Positions 39,480-52,078 are shown, counted from the first letter of the stretch. The stretch is 64,000 bases of DNA from Brachypodium distachyon (GCF_000005505.3 NC_016131.3:34587001-34651000); one strand, 5' to 3'. Program-made: numbers and translations. Notes: generated from the sequence alone by a model not told the origin.

Positions 39480-41223
39480 AATAAAGCTGAGAGGTCATAA
39501 CATATTCATTGCCCAACGGTGTTTGCATTTTTTGTTTGGCACCATAAACAAAAAGTATTGTGCTACAACTAACTATAATATTTGGTCTATGTAGGTCTTA
39601 AAATACTTTGATGTCTTATTGATAATCCATCAAATATCATCCTCATTAAATCTTGACCGTTAAATATCAAACATAATAGTTTATATATAATTCAGATGAT
39701 CATGTGGATTAACGTGGTGTTTTCTCTCTACAATCTCGTATTGTTCTTTTATTATATAATGATTTACATAATTCGGATGACATGAGTCAGAGTAGTTGAT
39801 ATTACCTAATTAAAGTTCAGAACACATATGAATCTCTGGTCTTTCTCTCATACAAATAATTACACGTTATAACCCATCCGTACACAAAACTAAAGTTCAT
39901 ATGAGAAAACTGACAAATCAATTTGTTTGCATTGATAGATCATGCGTACGTCAAAAGTGTTTGCTTCGTAGCAAATCATTTATTCATATTTGATGTTAAT
40001 TAGTAGCTGGTCTTGAAATTAGGGACGCATGTTGACATGTAGAGTTATAAATCTTCAAATACACGTTAATATCTTATTCTTGAAAAAAATATAGATATAG
40101 ATTATGACTAATAGACTTAATTTATTATTTAATATTTACATGACCTGTGAAGAAAAACAATTTGAAATGTCGTCGTGTAACAGAGTATGTTATTTGTCAC
40201 CATAAGAAACAAATTTAACTTAATTACCACCGATTATAACATATTGGGCCTATTTGGGCCTGAAATCATTTTAATGTTTATTATAGCACATCAGATATAC
40301 CTCTAGTTATCGCTAACTCGACAAACTGAGGTTACTTGGGCTTGAAACCACTTTAATGTTTAGAGATAGCCCATCAAACATACCCCCTCATTAAATCTGA
40401 GCTGCTAGATGTAAGATCCAACAGCCAGAATAATTAGGGTGATGTGGATCACCGTTTTTCGTGACCTGAAAGAATGAAAAATAATGTTGAAATGTCATCG
40501 TGTAACAAAGTATGTTACGTTTGGCACCATACAAAACAAATTTAACTTAATTACCACCGATTATAACATGTTGGGCCTATTTGGGCCTGAAATCATTTTA
40601 ATGTCTATCATAGCCCATCAGATGTAGCTTTTATTATCGCTAATTCTACAAAATGGGCCTACTTGGCATGAAACCGCTTTAATGTTTAGAGATAGCCTAT
40701 TAAACATACCCCCTCATTAAATCTGAACCGTTCGATGTAAGATCCAACGTCCAGAATAATTGAGGTGGTGTGGATCAATGTGGAGCCTCCCCTCGGTACC
40801 CCTCGTATTGCTTTCAGTATATAATAGACTATTATTTCATATTTTCATAACCTGTGAAGAAAAAATTGAAAAATAATGTTGAAATCTCATCGTGTAACAG
40901 AGTATGTTACGTTTGGCACCATAAAAAACAAATTTAACTTAGCTACCACCGATTATTACATATTGCGCCTATTTGGGCCTGAAATCATTTTAATATTTAT
41001 TATAGCCCATCAGATATACCTCTAATTATCGCTAATTCTAGAAACTGGTCTTACTTGGGCCTCAAACCACTTTAATGTTTAAAAATTGCCCATCAAACAT
41101 ACCCCCTCATTAAATTTGAACTGTTAGATGAAGATCCAATGGGCAGAAAAACTTAGGTGATGTGGATCAACGTGGAGCCTCACTCGGTATCCCTCATATT
41201 TATTGCTTTTAGTATATGACTAG
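39480..41223 (-). mobile_element. Helitron-like tandem modules
   Basis: A module containing GGGCCTATTTGGGCCTGAAA, CCCCCTCATTAAAT and a GTGGATCAACGTGGAGCC-like block recurs with starts near 40241, 40568 and 40960, plus an older diverged copy at about 39480-39740. Two modules end with the complement of TCTATTATATACTGAAAGC or TCATATACTAAAAGC, resembling Helitron 5' ends. At 41220-41223 the minus strand ends CACTGTACTAG followed by T, preceded by a hairpin-like GCAAC(a)CACAGGC stretch, resembling a Helitron 3' end. No helicase is present. The class is inferred from the ends and the tandem layout is visible directly. Confidence 0.5.
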
Positions 41224-41461
41224 TACAGTGCCTGTGTGTTGCCACGCCCTCTTAAACATGTGCACATGAAAATTCACGTTTATAAAAAACAACAACATAA
41301 ATTTGGAATTTAGTCGAAATGAACGGAACAATGGGTATTAATCAAAGTGTCATTTTCTTCTTGAGTGTACGTCAAGCGTGGCATGTGTGTTGTCTGCACA
41401 TATGATGTTCTATTCACCACTTATATTTAATCAAAAGTTTTTATTACGGACCTAGCATTAA

Positions 41462-41925
41462 GGGGTGACTTCGACAATGCCCATATCGGAGGGCTTGTAT
41501 CAAAGAAAACTAAGCGTGTGTGTTGGCGAACCCGTCGGCTGACAAGCAAGGGGAGGCAAAGATTTACCCAGGTTCGGGGCCCTTGATGAGGTAGTACCTA
41601 CTTCCTGCTCGTCGGAGATCGTATTGATCGGATTAGAGAGATTGTCGTAGAGGCTACGGTACTCATATTGGATCTGGTGAGTGCGTCTGGGGCGGCTTTT
41701 CCTCCTTGGTTTCCCTCCTAGTCCTTTATATATGCAGGAGGCTAGGTCTCAGGTGGATCCAAGTCAGTTACAACAGAGAGATAAACCTTATTTTAACTTC
41801 CTAATCTTGAGTCGCAAGATTAGACATTTGGACTCCTGATATTGTAGTAGGCTTCTACATGGGCCCCCAGCTGGGCCGTAATGGGTATTATTAAGGTGAG
41901 GACCCGATTTGTCATAACAACGTCA
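41462..41925 (-). mobile_element. Solo LTR, inverted, related to the 23926-35738 family
   Basis: Read on the minus strand it starts TGACGTTGTTATGAC at 41925 and runs through CAGCTGGGGGCCCA, a TATATAAAGGAC box and the GCAGGA(a)GTAGG ... GAACCTGGGTAAA motif to ATTGTCGAAGTCACC near 41462. This order matches the LTRs at 23926 and 35255. No internal sequence follows on either side. The far end has drifted, and no target duplication could be confirmed. Confidence 0.7.
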
Positions 41926-42218
41926 GCCGTGGCGAGGGCACAGCGAGACCTTGTCTTCGGTTTCTCCGTTTCTGGCATCCCAACCTAGCGGGATGCAGGC
42001 TGAGATGCATGTCGGGGAGAGATCTGAGAAAGGAGACGCAAAATTGCAGAATAGCCCAAATTTTGCAAAATAAACTCAGTCCCGTCCGGAATTTGCACCA
42101 TGGGTTGAATTAACAAAAAACTGAGGGGCCAAGTTGCAAAGTTCACCGACGGACGACGACCAAGGAAGCATTGCTGCTTTTATTATTAGGTAGAGATAGA
42201 GATAGATTGTAATGATAC
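41926..42218. other. Intergenic filler
   Basis: Non-coding. It ends in TTATTATTAGGTAGAGATAG, which resembles the edge of another decayed element. Confidence 0.35.
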
Positions 42219-43056
42219 TGTCGTACTAGTGGCCCACGGGGTCCCACTGATACGGGACGCGTGGGTCGCCAGTGACGAAGCCCCGTCAGGAAGGCCTCCC
42301 AGGAAGCGACGAGTCCGGGAGGTCTGCCTTGAGGAGGCGGCCTTTGGTGAAGTTAAAGCTGAGGGCCGAGTACAAGATGCCCCCGGGGACCCCGGTCCGG
42401 GGAAGCTGAAGGAATGCCTCCCGGCAACCAGCTGAGTGCGCTAGCCGGGAAGGTGCACCCCAGCAACCCGCACTCAGGCATGCAGGCGGGACCCACAGAA
42501 CAGTGAAGACAGGACAAGACGGCGGGCGCAGTGCATTTAATGCACCGACAGGAGTCTTATCGGTGGGCCTAGGCTTGCTAAGCAAGGCTAGGGTGACTAT
42601 CCTACGAACCGTTTTTTCTACCGTGTACAGTAGACAGCGCGCTGCATGGCGCCCAGCGTAGATCAACCAAAGTGTATCTCGTGTAGCCGTGACACGCGTC
42701 CGGGAAACGTGTCGTGCTGCATGCTTAGCCACCTATGGTATCCTCTTGTCTATAAAAGCAGGACCAATGCCACCGGTCAAAGGGTTCCAACCCCAGTTAT
42801 TAGAACTTAGCACAACGTTCACCTAAGTAGCCAACCCGGGAACTCCCTGGGTGATCTGAACGCACTCAAACTTGTGAATACAACAAAAAGCAGGACGTAG
42901 GGTATTACACCTCCGGGTGGCCCGAACCTGGGTAAACTCTTATGTCTACACTTCGTGTCTATCGCCACGCCGGCGATCGCTGGAGCGATCACCTCGCTCC
43001 ACCGAACTTAAAAGGGGGTGCTCGGCATCCCCGGTGCCGGAGACCGTGCTCCGACA
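42219..43056 (+). repeat. 5' LTR of element 1 (838 bp)
   Basis: TG...CA bounded, with TATAAAA at 42751 and the GCAGGACGTAGGGTATTAC ... GAACCTGGGTAAA motif at 42890-42936. The primer binding site follows directly. Confidence 0.8.
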
Positions 43057-43165
43057 TCTGGCGTGCCAGGTAGGGGGGGCGTGCAGAGAGCTTTGGGTGA
43101 CCGCCGGCGTCATCATCATCAACACTGGCTTCTTCATCTACGACGTCTTCAACAGCTAGTTCGCC

Positions 43166-44187
43166 ATGCCGCCCAAGAAGGCAGACGAACCCCGGGTTAA
43201 CTTGCGCGACACTCTCGCCATGCGCACTCGGTCCCATGATGCTGCGCGCGCGTCCCAAGCACAAGGGGACCAGGGGTCCCCTCCACGGCAGCAGCAGCAG
43301 TCGCAGCTGCCGCCTCCACCTCCTCGACCGTTGGCAAACAACCGGCTGAGGGGGCCTGCGCCTCCCAGCGCCGGAGCCAGCCGCGTGAGCGGCCACAACG
43401 CCACGCGCGCCAGCCAGCGAGTCCACTCGCAGGTCGAAGACGCGCAGCGCCAGCTGCGCCATGAGCACAGTGTGTCACGAGCGACGCCGACGGAGTCTCG
43501 CCCCACACATCCGAGGGCACCGGGTGATAGGGTGGAGGGCAGCCGGTCGGAGAATCGGCAGCCTCCCGCCCAGACCCCGGTGGCAGCCTTTATAGCCGCG
43601 CGTGTCATGGTGCGCTACGAGCCACCGCAAGGCACGCCGGCGCATGAAGCATGAAGGGCGGAGCTAGATGCGCTCTTCGCACTCGCCGCCCAGCCGCCGC
43701 AAGGCGAGCGCGCTCCGGCTAGTTTAGGCCGGGGGCAGAACCCAGGACACGGAGACGCGCCCCGCGTCTCGGGATATGGAGAACACCCTCCCACGCCGGG
43801 AAGGCAAGGAGGCGAGGATCCCGTGGGGTCCTCGGATTCATCACTGACCGTTACACGGGATGACGCATGAGGCATCCTGAGCGCCGGCGCCGGTGTGAAG
43901 CAGACCGCCCGCGCCTAGTGGAGCAGGAGGATGCTGCCATGGGCGCCGAGGACGGCTGTGCCGCGTTTACTCGCGAGCTGCGCCGGGTGACATGGCCCCG
44001 CAAGTTCCGAGCGCCGACGCTCAGGACGTACGACGGGACCGTTAATCCCAAGGATTTCCTCCTGACCTACACGTTGGGCATGCACGCCATTGGTGCCGAC
44101 GACAAGGTCAGGGCCAACTTGTTCCCGATGGTCTTGAAAGGATCAACGGGACCGGCCTCCCCAGGGACGCGACAAGCCTCGTGCTGA
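43166..44187 (+). pseudogene. gag remnant of element 1
   Basis: Starts MPPKKADEPRVNLRDTLAMR. Compared with the copy at 59626 it has a TGG-to-TGA stop near 43652, a small deletion near 43870, and a ~410-base deletion after 44140 that removes most of the C-terminal half of gag. The surviving ELRRVTWPRKFRAPT and DGTVNPKDFLLTYT segments mark the retrotransposon gag domain. It is inactive. Confidence 0.8.
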
Positions 44188-44215
44188 GCAGCGCGAGGAT
44201 GTCTACAGCGACGCT

Positions 44216-44815
44216 GACGAGCCTGGCTTCCAGGAGCCTCGCGACGTCGCCTGCATCCACGGGGGAGCATATGCTCTCACGTCTCACGTTGCCGTGAAGC
44301 GGCTCACGTGTGAGGTCTGCGCCCTCCTCCCCAGCGTGGAGGCGCAGCAGCCGTTGAGGTGGTCGCATGTGCCGATCACCTTCAACTCGGACGATCATCC
44401 AATCCTTCCCTTGGGTTCAGGGGTGCTCCCCCTCGTGGTGTCGTCGATCATGAACAATGTGATGGTGACCAAGGTACTGGCGGACAGCGAGGCAAGCCTC
44501 AACTTGCTGTCCGCCAAGCTGGTGGAGAAGCATCAGCTGCCCCTGGAGCAGATGAAGCCCACCGACCCGTTCCGGGGGATCAACCCCGGAGTGGTGCAGC
44601 CCATGGGGCGAATCACGCTCCCAGTGACCTTCGCTTCCCGGGAAGCGTTCCGGACTGAGCACATAATTTTCGATGTGGCTCACACCCTGTTGCCGTACAA
44701 CGGGATCATTCGTCGGCCAGCGCTGATCAAGTTCATGGCGGCAACGCATTGCGCCTATGGCGTGATGAAGATGCCGTCAACTTACGGCATTCTCTCCATC
44801 AAGTGGGACCTATAG
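44216..44815 (+). pseudogene. Protease region of element 1
   Basis: Carries the AVKRLTCEVCALLP lead-in and a retropepsin-like VTKVLADSEASLNLLSA, where the sister copy has VLVDNGAGLNLLSA. The usual D-(S/T)-G triad is lost in both. It ends in TAG after SIKWDL. Confidence 0.7.
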
Positions 44816-47700
44816 GATGCTGCTTGGTGTGTGGACGAGGCCGTGAAGACCTCCGCAGTGGCGGATCCCGGCGACTACGACGTGGCCGGGAACGAGGATC
44901 CACTTGCGGATGAACAACCCGCACAGAAGAAGGCGTGAGCCACTCGCAGGCAGGATGCCAGGGGCAGCTCCAGCTCCAGCCCGCGCGTAAGCAAGGGCAC
45001 GAAGATGAAGGAGGAGGGCACCAAGATCAAGAAGGTGCCCCTGCATGCCGGCAACGAGGCACGCACTGTCTCCATCGGTGCAAGCCTCGACGACAAATAG
45101 GAAAGCGCCCTCGTCGCCTTCCTCCGGGAGAACTCTGACATGTTCGCTTGGGAGCAGTCAGATCTTCCCGGAGTCCCTAGGGAAGTGATCGAGCATCGGA
45201 TGGCGGTGCGGCTAGACGCGCGGCCCGTCAAGCAAAAGGTTCGCCGGCAAGCACAAGAACGCAAGGACATCATCCAGCAGGAAGTGGAGAAGCTCAAGAA
45301 CGCCAGGGCAATCAGGGAAGTGTTGTACCCTACTTGGTTAGCAAACCCTGTTGTAGTCCCTAAAGCTGGAAATAAATTGCGCATGTGTGTAGATTTTACT
45401 GATCTTAACCCTGCATGTCCTAAGGACCCTTTCCCTGTACCCCGTATCGATCAAATAGTAGATTCTACAGCAGGTTGTGAGTGTTTGTGCTTTCTAGATG
45501 CTTTCTCCGGCTACCATCAAATCAAGATGGCAGTCCAAGACGAGGAGAAAAGAGCGTTTATCACCCCGGTTGGCTGCTACTGTTACACGTGCATGCCTTT
45601 CGGGTCGAAGAACGCGGGCTCGACATTTTAGCGCGCCTTGCACGAGTGTCTGGGACCCTAGCTAGGCCGGAACATCGAGGCCTACATGGACGATATCGTA
45701 GGGACTCGCTCGTCAGCGACCTGCAGGAGACGTTTGACAACCTCTGAAGGATCAGGCACAAGCTTAACCCCGAGAAGTGCACGTTCGGTGTGGACTCGGG
45801 ACACTTGCTGCGCTTCTTGGTCTCTCACAGGGGAATCGAAGCCAACCCACAGAAGATCGAGGCGATCGAGAAAATGGAGGCACCCCGCAAGGTTAGAGAC
45901 ATCCAGCGCCTCAACGGGTGCGTTGCGGCGCTTGGGCGTTTCGTCTCGAGGCTGGGCGAGTGAGCCCTGCCTTTCTTCAAGGTGATGAAGAAGAAGGGTC
46001 CAATCAATTGGACCCCCAAGGCGGAAGCGGCGTTCTAGGACTTGAAGAGGTACCTGAAGTCGCCGCCGGTTCTCGTCGCCCCCAAGCCGGGCGAGCCGTT
46101 GCTGCTGTACCTAGCAGCGACGGACCAGGTAGTGAGCTCCGTGCTCGTTGCCGAGAGGGAAGAGCAAGTCCCGGGGGCTGAGACGGAAGGGCCGGGGGCT
46201 CCCGGCGAGCCTAAGGAACCCCCGGCTACCTCCTCTGCCCCTGGACCCGAGGGGCAGCCCACGCAGGCTGCCCCCCGCAAGCGGCTAGTGCAGTATCCCG
46301 TGTACTTCGTTAGCACGGTGCTGCGCGATGCCCGGGTACGGTACCCGCAGGTCCAGAAGCTTCTGCTTGGGATCCTACTCGCTTCAAGGAAGCCGCGCCA
46401 TTACTTTCAGGCGCACGGCATCACGGTGGTGTCGGGGTTCTGCTTGGAGAGGGCCCTCACCAACCGTGAAGCCACCGGAAGGGTGGCGGAGTGGAGAATC
46501 GAGCTGGCGGAGTTCGGGTTGCATTTCGCAAACACCAAGAGCATCAAGAGCACCGCTCTCGCTGACTTCATCACGGAGTGGACATCGACAAGCATAGAGG
46601 AAGAAGAGCCGGAAGCGAGCCTTCCCGGCAGATTGGACGAAGGGTACTGGGTCATGTACTTCGACGGCACCTTCTGCTTGCAGGGCGCCGGTGCCGGAGT
46701 GGTGATCGAGTCGCCCACTAGAGACCAGCTCAAGTTTGTGATACAGCTCGACTTCGCCAACTCCACCAACAACGCGGCAGAGTACGAGGGACTACTTACC
46801 GGGCCACGCGCGGCAATCGCCCTCGACATCAAGCGCTTGGTTGTTCGCGGAAACTCCCAACTCGTGATCAACCAGGTAAACAAGGACTACGGCTGCCCCC
46901 AGATGGTAGCGTACGTGGAGGAAGTGCGAAAATGGGAGTCCAAGTTCAAAGGACTTCGATTTGAGCACGTAAAGCGCAAGGACAACTTTGTTGCGGATGA
47001 ACTGTCCAAGTGGGCAGCGGAACGCAGCAAGGTGCCTCCTGGGGTGTTCGTGCAGAGGCTATCGAAGCCCTCTGTCAACCCCAAGACAGTTGCCGGGGAA
47101 GCCCCTCCGGCAACTCAAGGTGACCCTGCAGCTGTAGGGGACTATGCCGCCAAGTTGGTGGCATATACTAGCCGGGAGCCACCACCCTGGGGGACAGATA
47201 TTATTCGCTACCTCAGGGATGGGACCCTCCCGGAAGAAGATGTTGCCGCGGAGCGAGTAGCCCGGCAAGCTAAGATTTATGCCCTGGTGGACGGAGAACT
47301 CTACCGGAGGCATCCTAACGAAGTCATGCTCCTCTGCGTGCCCCAAGAGGAAGGGCGTGCATTGCTGGAAGATATACATCGAGGCACATGCTCACACCAT
47401 GTGGCCTCCAGGGCACTAGCTGGGAAAGCGTTCCGGCATGGCTTCTACTGGCTGACAGCACTAGCCGATGCCGAACAATTAGTCAAGACCTGTGAAGCAT
47501 GCCAGTTTCACGTCAAGAAGAGCAACCAACCAGTGCAAGCCCTGCAAGTCATCCCGTCCTCGTGGCCGTTCGCGGTATGGGGCCTGGGCATCGTCGGCAA
47601 GCTGCCGAGAGCAGTTGGCGGCTACGTGTACTTGCTCGTGGCCATCGACAAGTTCTCGAAGTGGATAGAGGTGGAGCCTATCCGAGCCGTCACGGCGCAG
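44816..47700 (+). pseudogene. Reverse transcriptase, RNase H and partial integrase of element 1
   Basis: FAWEQSDLPG, CVDFTDLNPACPKDPFPVPR, FLDAFSGYHQIKM and PFGSKNAGSTF are reverse transcriptase blocks. An AYMDDI core survives at about 45682-45700 but is followed by a frameshift (VGTRSSA). RNase H ([16 protein letters not shown]) and the integrase zinc finger (HxxxH ... CEACQ) follow in the long frame 46042-47700. Stops lie at 44934 (TGA), 45098 (TAG), 45629 (TAG), about 45659 (TAG), 45745 (TGA), 45961 (TGA) and 46036 (TAG). The integrase core breaks off after [14 protein letters not shown]. Confidence 0.82.
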
Positions 47701-48037
47701 CCTTTTCGCATTCCTCGACGAGCGGCACAGGGGCAGCGGCTCTTCTACAACGATGAGTCGTGTGAGTATCTTGTGTCACTCTTATTTTTTCCTCAAGGAC
47801 TTGTTTTTATTGATCCTTGCTTTCTTGTCTTAACGTATCGCCTGATGGGCACTTACAAGCCTTATGTAGACGTGGCCTCGTTGGCGTTTATGATCCCTCG
47901 AAGTTTCGTAGGGAAGAGGCTGATTGGACGCTGATGGTCTCCTTTGGGAGCGGCAAGGATTGCCCTTGAAGGTTCTTCTTAAGCGTAGAAACGCCAGACC
48001 TTGTTGCCGTTCTAGGCATGGACAAGATCTTGCCCTT

Positions 48038-51000
48038 TCATGCACCATTTTCCAATATTGCGGTGATGAGGTATGGTCCTTCCCATTTAGGGTCGAGTTT
48101 GCGCTGGAGCTTTGGGTTGACATTTTTTTTCAGCACGAGATCTCCTTGGGAGAAGGCTCGTTCCCGCACTCTTGGGTTGTAGAAGCGTGCGGCGCTTTGC
48201 TCGTAAACGGCGTGCCTCATGAGGGCTTTGTCACGAGCTTCTTCCACAAGATCGATGGCTGTTTTGTGGTGCTCTTCGTTTTCGATGAAGGCCATTGGAG
48301 TGGCTTCTTGGAGCCTTTCGACCCGAGGTGAGCGGAACTCGACCTCGGCGGGAAGAACTGCTTCGGCTCCATACACCAAAGAGAATGGTGTTCGGCCCGT
48401 GGAATAGCTTACGGAGGTGCGTATGCCCCAAACCACGCTAGCGAGTTCATCTCCCCATGCTCCCCTTACTTTGCTAACCGTGTTCTCTACCCTTCGGCGG
48501 AGTCCTTGGAGAATTAGTCCATTTGCCCTTCCGCAGGCGCCGTTGCTCTTTGGGTAAGCAACGGATGCGAAGTGCAGTTTGATCTCAAGGCATTCGCAGA
48601 ATTTGATGAATTCCGCACAGTCAAACTGTTTGACCATTGTCCACGGTTAGCTCTCGTGGGACGCTATATCGGCATATGATATTCTCCCAGAAAAAAATTT
48701 GAACGGCCTGTGACGTGATCTTGCCGAGCGGCGCTGCCTCTATCCATTTGGAGAAGTAATCAATCGTCGCCACGAGATACTTGCAGCCCCCGTTGCATGC
48801 GGGGAAAGGCCCGAGAAGGTCCATTCCCCAGCGTGCAAATGGCCATGTTATCGGGATATTCTTCAGGGAAGTCACGGGCGCATGGATTGACTTAGCCATT
48901 TTCTGGCAAGCTTCGCATTTCCGCAATATGGTGATTGCGTCTTGCACCATGGTGGGCCAATAGAATCCCTGTCGTAAGGCTTTCGCCGCGGTGGCTCTTG
49001 GCGCGAGATGCTGGCCGCATATTCCTGAATGGATTTCCAAGAGGAGCTCGGCTCCCCGGTCAGGAGTGATGCACTTAAGCAATGCGGCCGCCCCTTTCTT
49101 GTATAGGATGCCGTCGAGGAGGACGTCATCTTGGCTTTTGCGAGCAGAGTTTTGGTGCTCGGGCCTTCTGCTTCTTCGTCCACCTCGCCTTTCAAGGCGC
49201 GGATAATCGGTGTCATCCAAGAGGGTGGAGAGTTGATGACCATGCTGGTCTTTGAAGCTTCGTCAAGGGCGTCGGCTTCTTCCTTTATGGATGGGGTGTG
49301 AATCACTTTGAAGAATGCGTTGGGTGGCAGCGATTCTTTGGAACCGGCTGTTCGGGCTAACCTGTTGGCCAGGTGATTTTCTCGTCGGGGAATGCGTCGC
49401 GCATCCATACCCAGGAAATACCGTTCCATCTTACGAACTTCTTCGATATATTTCTTCATCCTTTCATCAAGGCATTGATATGACTTGTCCATTTGGTTTA
49501 TCACCATTTGGGAGTCTCCTTTGATGAGAAGGCGTCGGACTCCCATGGCCTTGGCCAGTCGAAGTCCGAGAAGTAGCGCCTCATACTCTGCCACATTGTT
49601 GGTGGCGTTGAAGTCCGGGTGGGCGGCGTACTCCAGAATTTTTCCTTCGGGGCTGATGAGTATGACTCCGGCCTCGCCGCCGTCGAGGCGATTGGAGCCA
49701 TCGAACCGCATTATCCAATGTGGTTCGGGGGGCTTGGTTTTGGATGTGATTTCTTCGGGTGGGGCTAGTGGAGCATGCCACTCGGCCACAAAGTCAGCCA
49801 GGACTTGGGATTTTCTGGCCTTTCTCGCCGTGAGCTCTAGCGAGAAAGGGGCCAATTCCGTTGCCCACTTGGCGATTCTTCCGGTGGCTTCCTTATTGCC
49901 GAAGACTTCCTTGAGTGGGAAAGTGGTTGGCACCATGACGGTATGGCCCATGAAGTAATTACGGAGTTTTCGAGAGGCCATGAGGAGCGCGTAAGCGATC
50001 TTCTCGATCTGGGTGTATCGACCCTTCGCTCCTCCCAAGACTTCGCTCACGTAATATACCGGGCGTTGTGACCCGTCTTCCTCCTTCACGAGTGCTGCGC
50101 TTACGGCGACCGGGGTCGCGGCAAGGTACAGGAGCAAGGGCTCCCCCTGCTTTGGGCTCGTGAGAAGCGGAGGGGTCGACAAATAGGTCTTGAGTTCTTC
50201 GAAGGCCCTTTGAGCTTCGTTGGTCCACTCAAAGTTGTCGAGGCTTATGAAGGCTTTGAAAAAAGGAAGACCCTTCTCGGCCGATCGGGCGACGAATCGT
50301 CCCAAGGCCGCCATTCTTCCTGCTAGGCGCTGCACATCTTTGATGGAGCGAGGAGGCTCCATTTCCATGATGGTCCGGATTTTCTCCGGGTTAGCCTCGA
50401 TCCCTCGTTGAGAGACAAGGAAGCCCAGGAGTTTTCCTCCTCGAACTCCGAATGCGCACTTCTCCGGATTGAGCTTTACGCCGTACTTGCGGAGATTGTC
50501 GAAGGTTTCTTGCAGGTCCTTGGGATGAGTTCCTGTAATTTGACTTTTGATGACGGCGTCATGCACGTATACTTCGGCGTTTCTCCCCAATTGTTCTTTG
50601 AGGATGAGGCTGACGAGTCGTTGGAAGGTCGCGCCGGCGTTCCTCAATCCAAAGGGCATTCTGCGATAGCAGAAGGTGCCAACGGGAGTGATGAAGCCGG
50701 TCTTTTCCTCGTCTTCCTTGGCCATGTGGACTTGGTGATATCCCGAATAGGCGTCCAAGAAGCTCAACCTCTCGCATCCCGCCGTGGAGTCGACCAGTTG
50801 GTCGATTCGAGGGAGCGGGTAGTCATCCTTGGGGCATGCCTTGTTCAGGTCGGTGAAGTCGATACACATTGGCCACTTGTCGTTGGCCTTTTTCACCAAG
50901 ACAGGATTGGCTAGCCACTCGGGATGCCAAACTTCTCGGATAAGCCCGGCGTCGGAGAGTTTAGCGATTTCTTGTTTGATGACTTCGCTTCGCTCGGTGG

Positions 51001-52078
51001 AGAGTTTTCGAAGCTTCTGCTTCACGGGAGCTTTGTCGGATCTCACGGCGAGGCGATGTTCCATGACATCACGCGGGACTCCTCCCATTTCGGAAGGTGA
51101 CCAAGTGAAGAGGTCGGAATTCTTCCGGAGTAGGCCGACAAGTTCTTCCTCGAGTTTACTCGGGATGTCGGCTCCAATCTTCACCGTGCGCGTGGCGTCA
51201 TCTTGGGAGATGCGTACTTTCTTGAGTTCTCCCTCGGGGAGAGGCTTGGGGATGTAGCGCTCCTGAGAATTGGTTTCGGATGCTCCCGTGCTCGAAAGCA
51301 AGTTAATACTCTTGGATGATTCTCCCTTTTCGGCACACTTGGTCTCGTGGCGGTAAAGTGTCTTCCTGTCGGAAGATTGCTCGCCGCAGACCGTTATCAC
51401 GCCTTTCGGGCCTGGGATCTTCATGCACAAGAAATTGTGGTGGATGGCAGCGCAAAGACGGTTTAGCGTCGTCCTCCCGAGGAAGGCGTTGAAGGAGGCC
51501 TCCATATCCACCACGTCTAAGCGTACGAGCTCGGTTTGATGATTTGTGGCATCTCCGAAGCTCGTGAGGAGCTCAATTTGTCCGAGCGGCTGAATGGACT
51601 TCCCTGGTACGAAACCCGTGAGGGGATAAAGGGATGGTTGAAGCGAGCCGTTCTTGTATCCCCCCTGTGGCTCCATCAGCTTCTTTAATGTGCTCAAATA
51701 TAGGATGTCAGCGGAGCTTCCGCCATCCACAAGAATCTTCTTGAGCTGACAGTTGGCGATGATCGCCGTCACAAAGAGGGCGTCGTCATGTGGGAAGCGT
51801 ATCCCCTTAGCATCTTCTTCGGTGAAGGCAATTGGCACGCTCGCCCACTTAGGTGGTGGTGTCGCGGTGAAGGTTCCCACGACATTGAGTTTGCGAGCGT
51901 ACTCCTTGCGTTGTCGCTTTGATCCTCGTCCCGTTGCGGAGCCCCCAAGTATCACTCCTACGTGATGTGCTGGTTCCTGGAATGGGAGGTTGTCTTCCTT
52001 GGGTGCTGGGTCAGCGACAAGGACGTTGGCGGGGCGCGGAGCCTCGGCTGTCTTCTCATCCTTGCGCTGGGCTTGCAT
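48038..52078 (-). pseudogene. pol of element 2 (protease, RT, RNase H, integrase)
   Basis: The 1068-codon frame 52078-48872 holds retropepsin (ILVDGGSSADIL), reverse transcriptase (CIDFTDLNKACPKDDYPLPR, FLDAYSGYHQ, MPFGLRNAGATF) and RNase H (MRFDGSN, NNVAEYEALLLG). The catalytic Y-x-D-D box reads YVHDAV, with His at codon 50563-50561. A frameshift near 49140 moves the integrase (HSGICGQH ... CEACQK, WGMDLLGPF) to another frame, and a second near 48635 separates VDNG from QFDCAEF. The end carries the WEGPYLI segment typical of integrase C-termini. A TAG at 52086-52084 separates it from gag. Confidence 0.88.

Larger units (their letters stand above)
42219..47700 (+). mobile_element. Ty3/Gypsy retrotransposon, 3'-truncated (element 1)
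   Basis: The left LTR 42219-43056 (TGTCGTACTAG ... CCGACA) has TATAAAA at 42751. TGGCGTGCCAGGTAGGGGG at 43059-43077 is the primer binding site. Broken gag, protease, reverse transcriptase, RNase H and integrase follow in Ty3/Gypsy order. The element stops inside the integrase core at about 47700, where sequence of the opposite-strand Gypsy element begins. No right LTR is seen. It is closely related to the element at 59626, which allows codon-by-codon comparison of its lesions. Confidence 0.85.
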
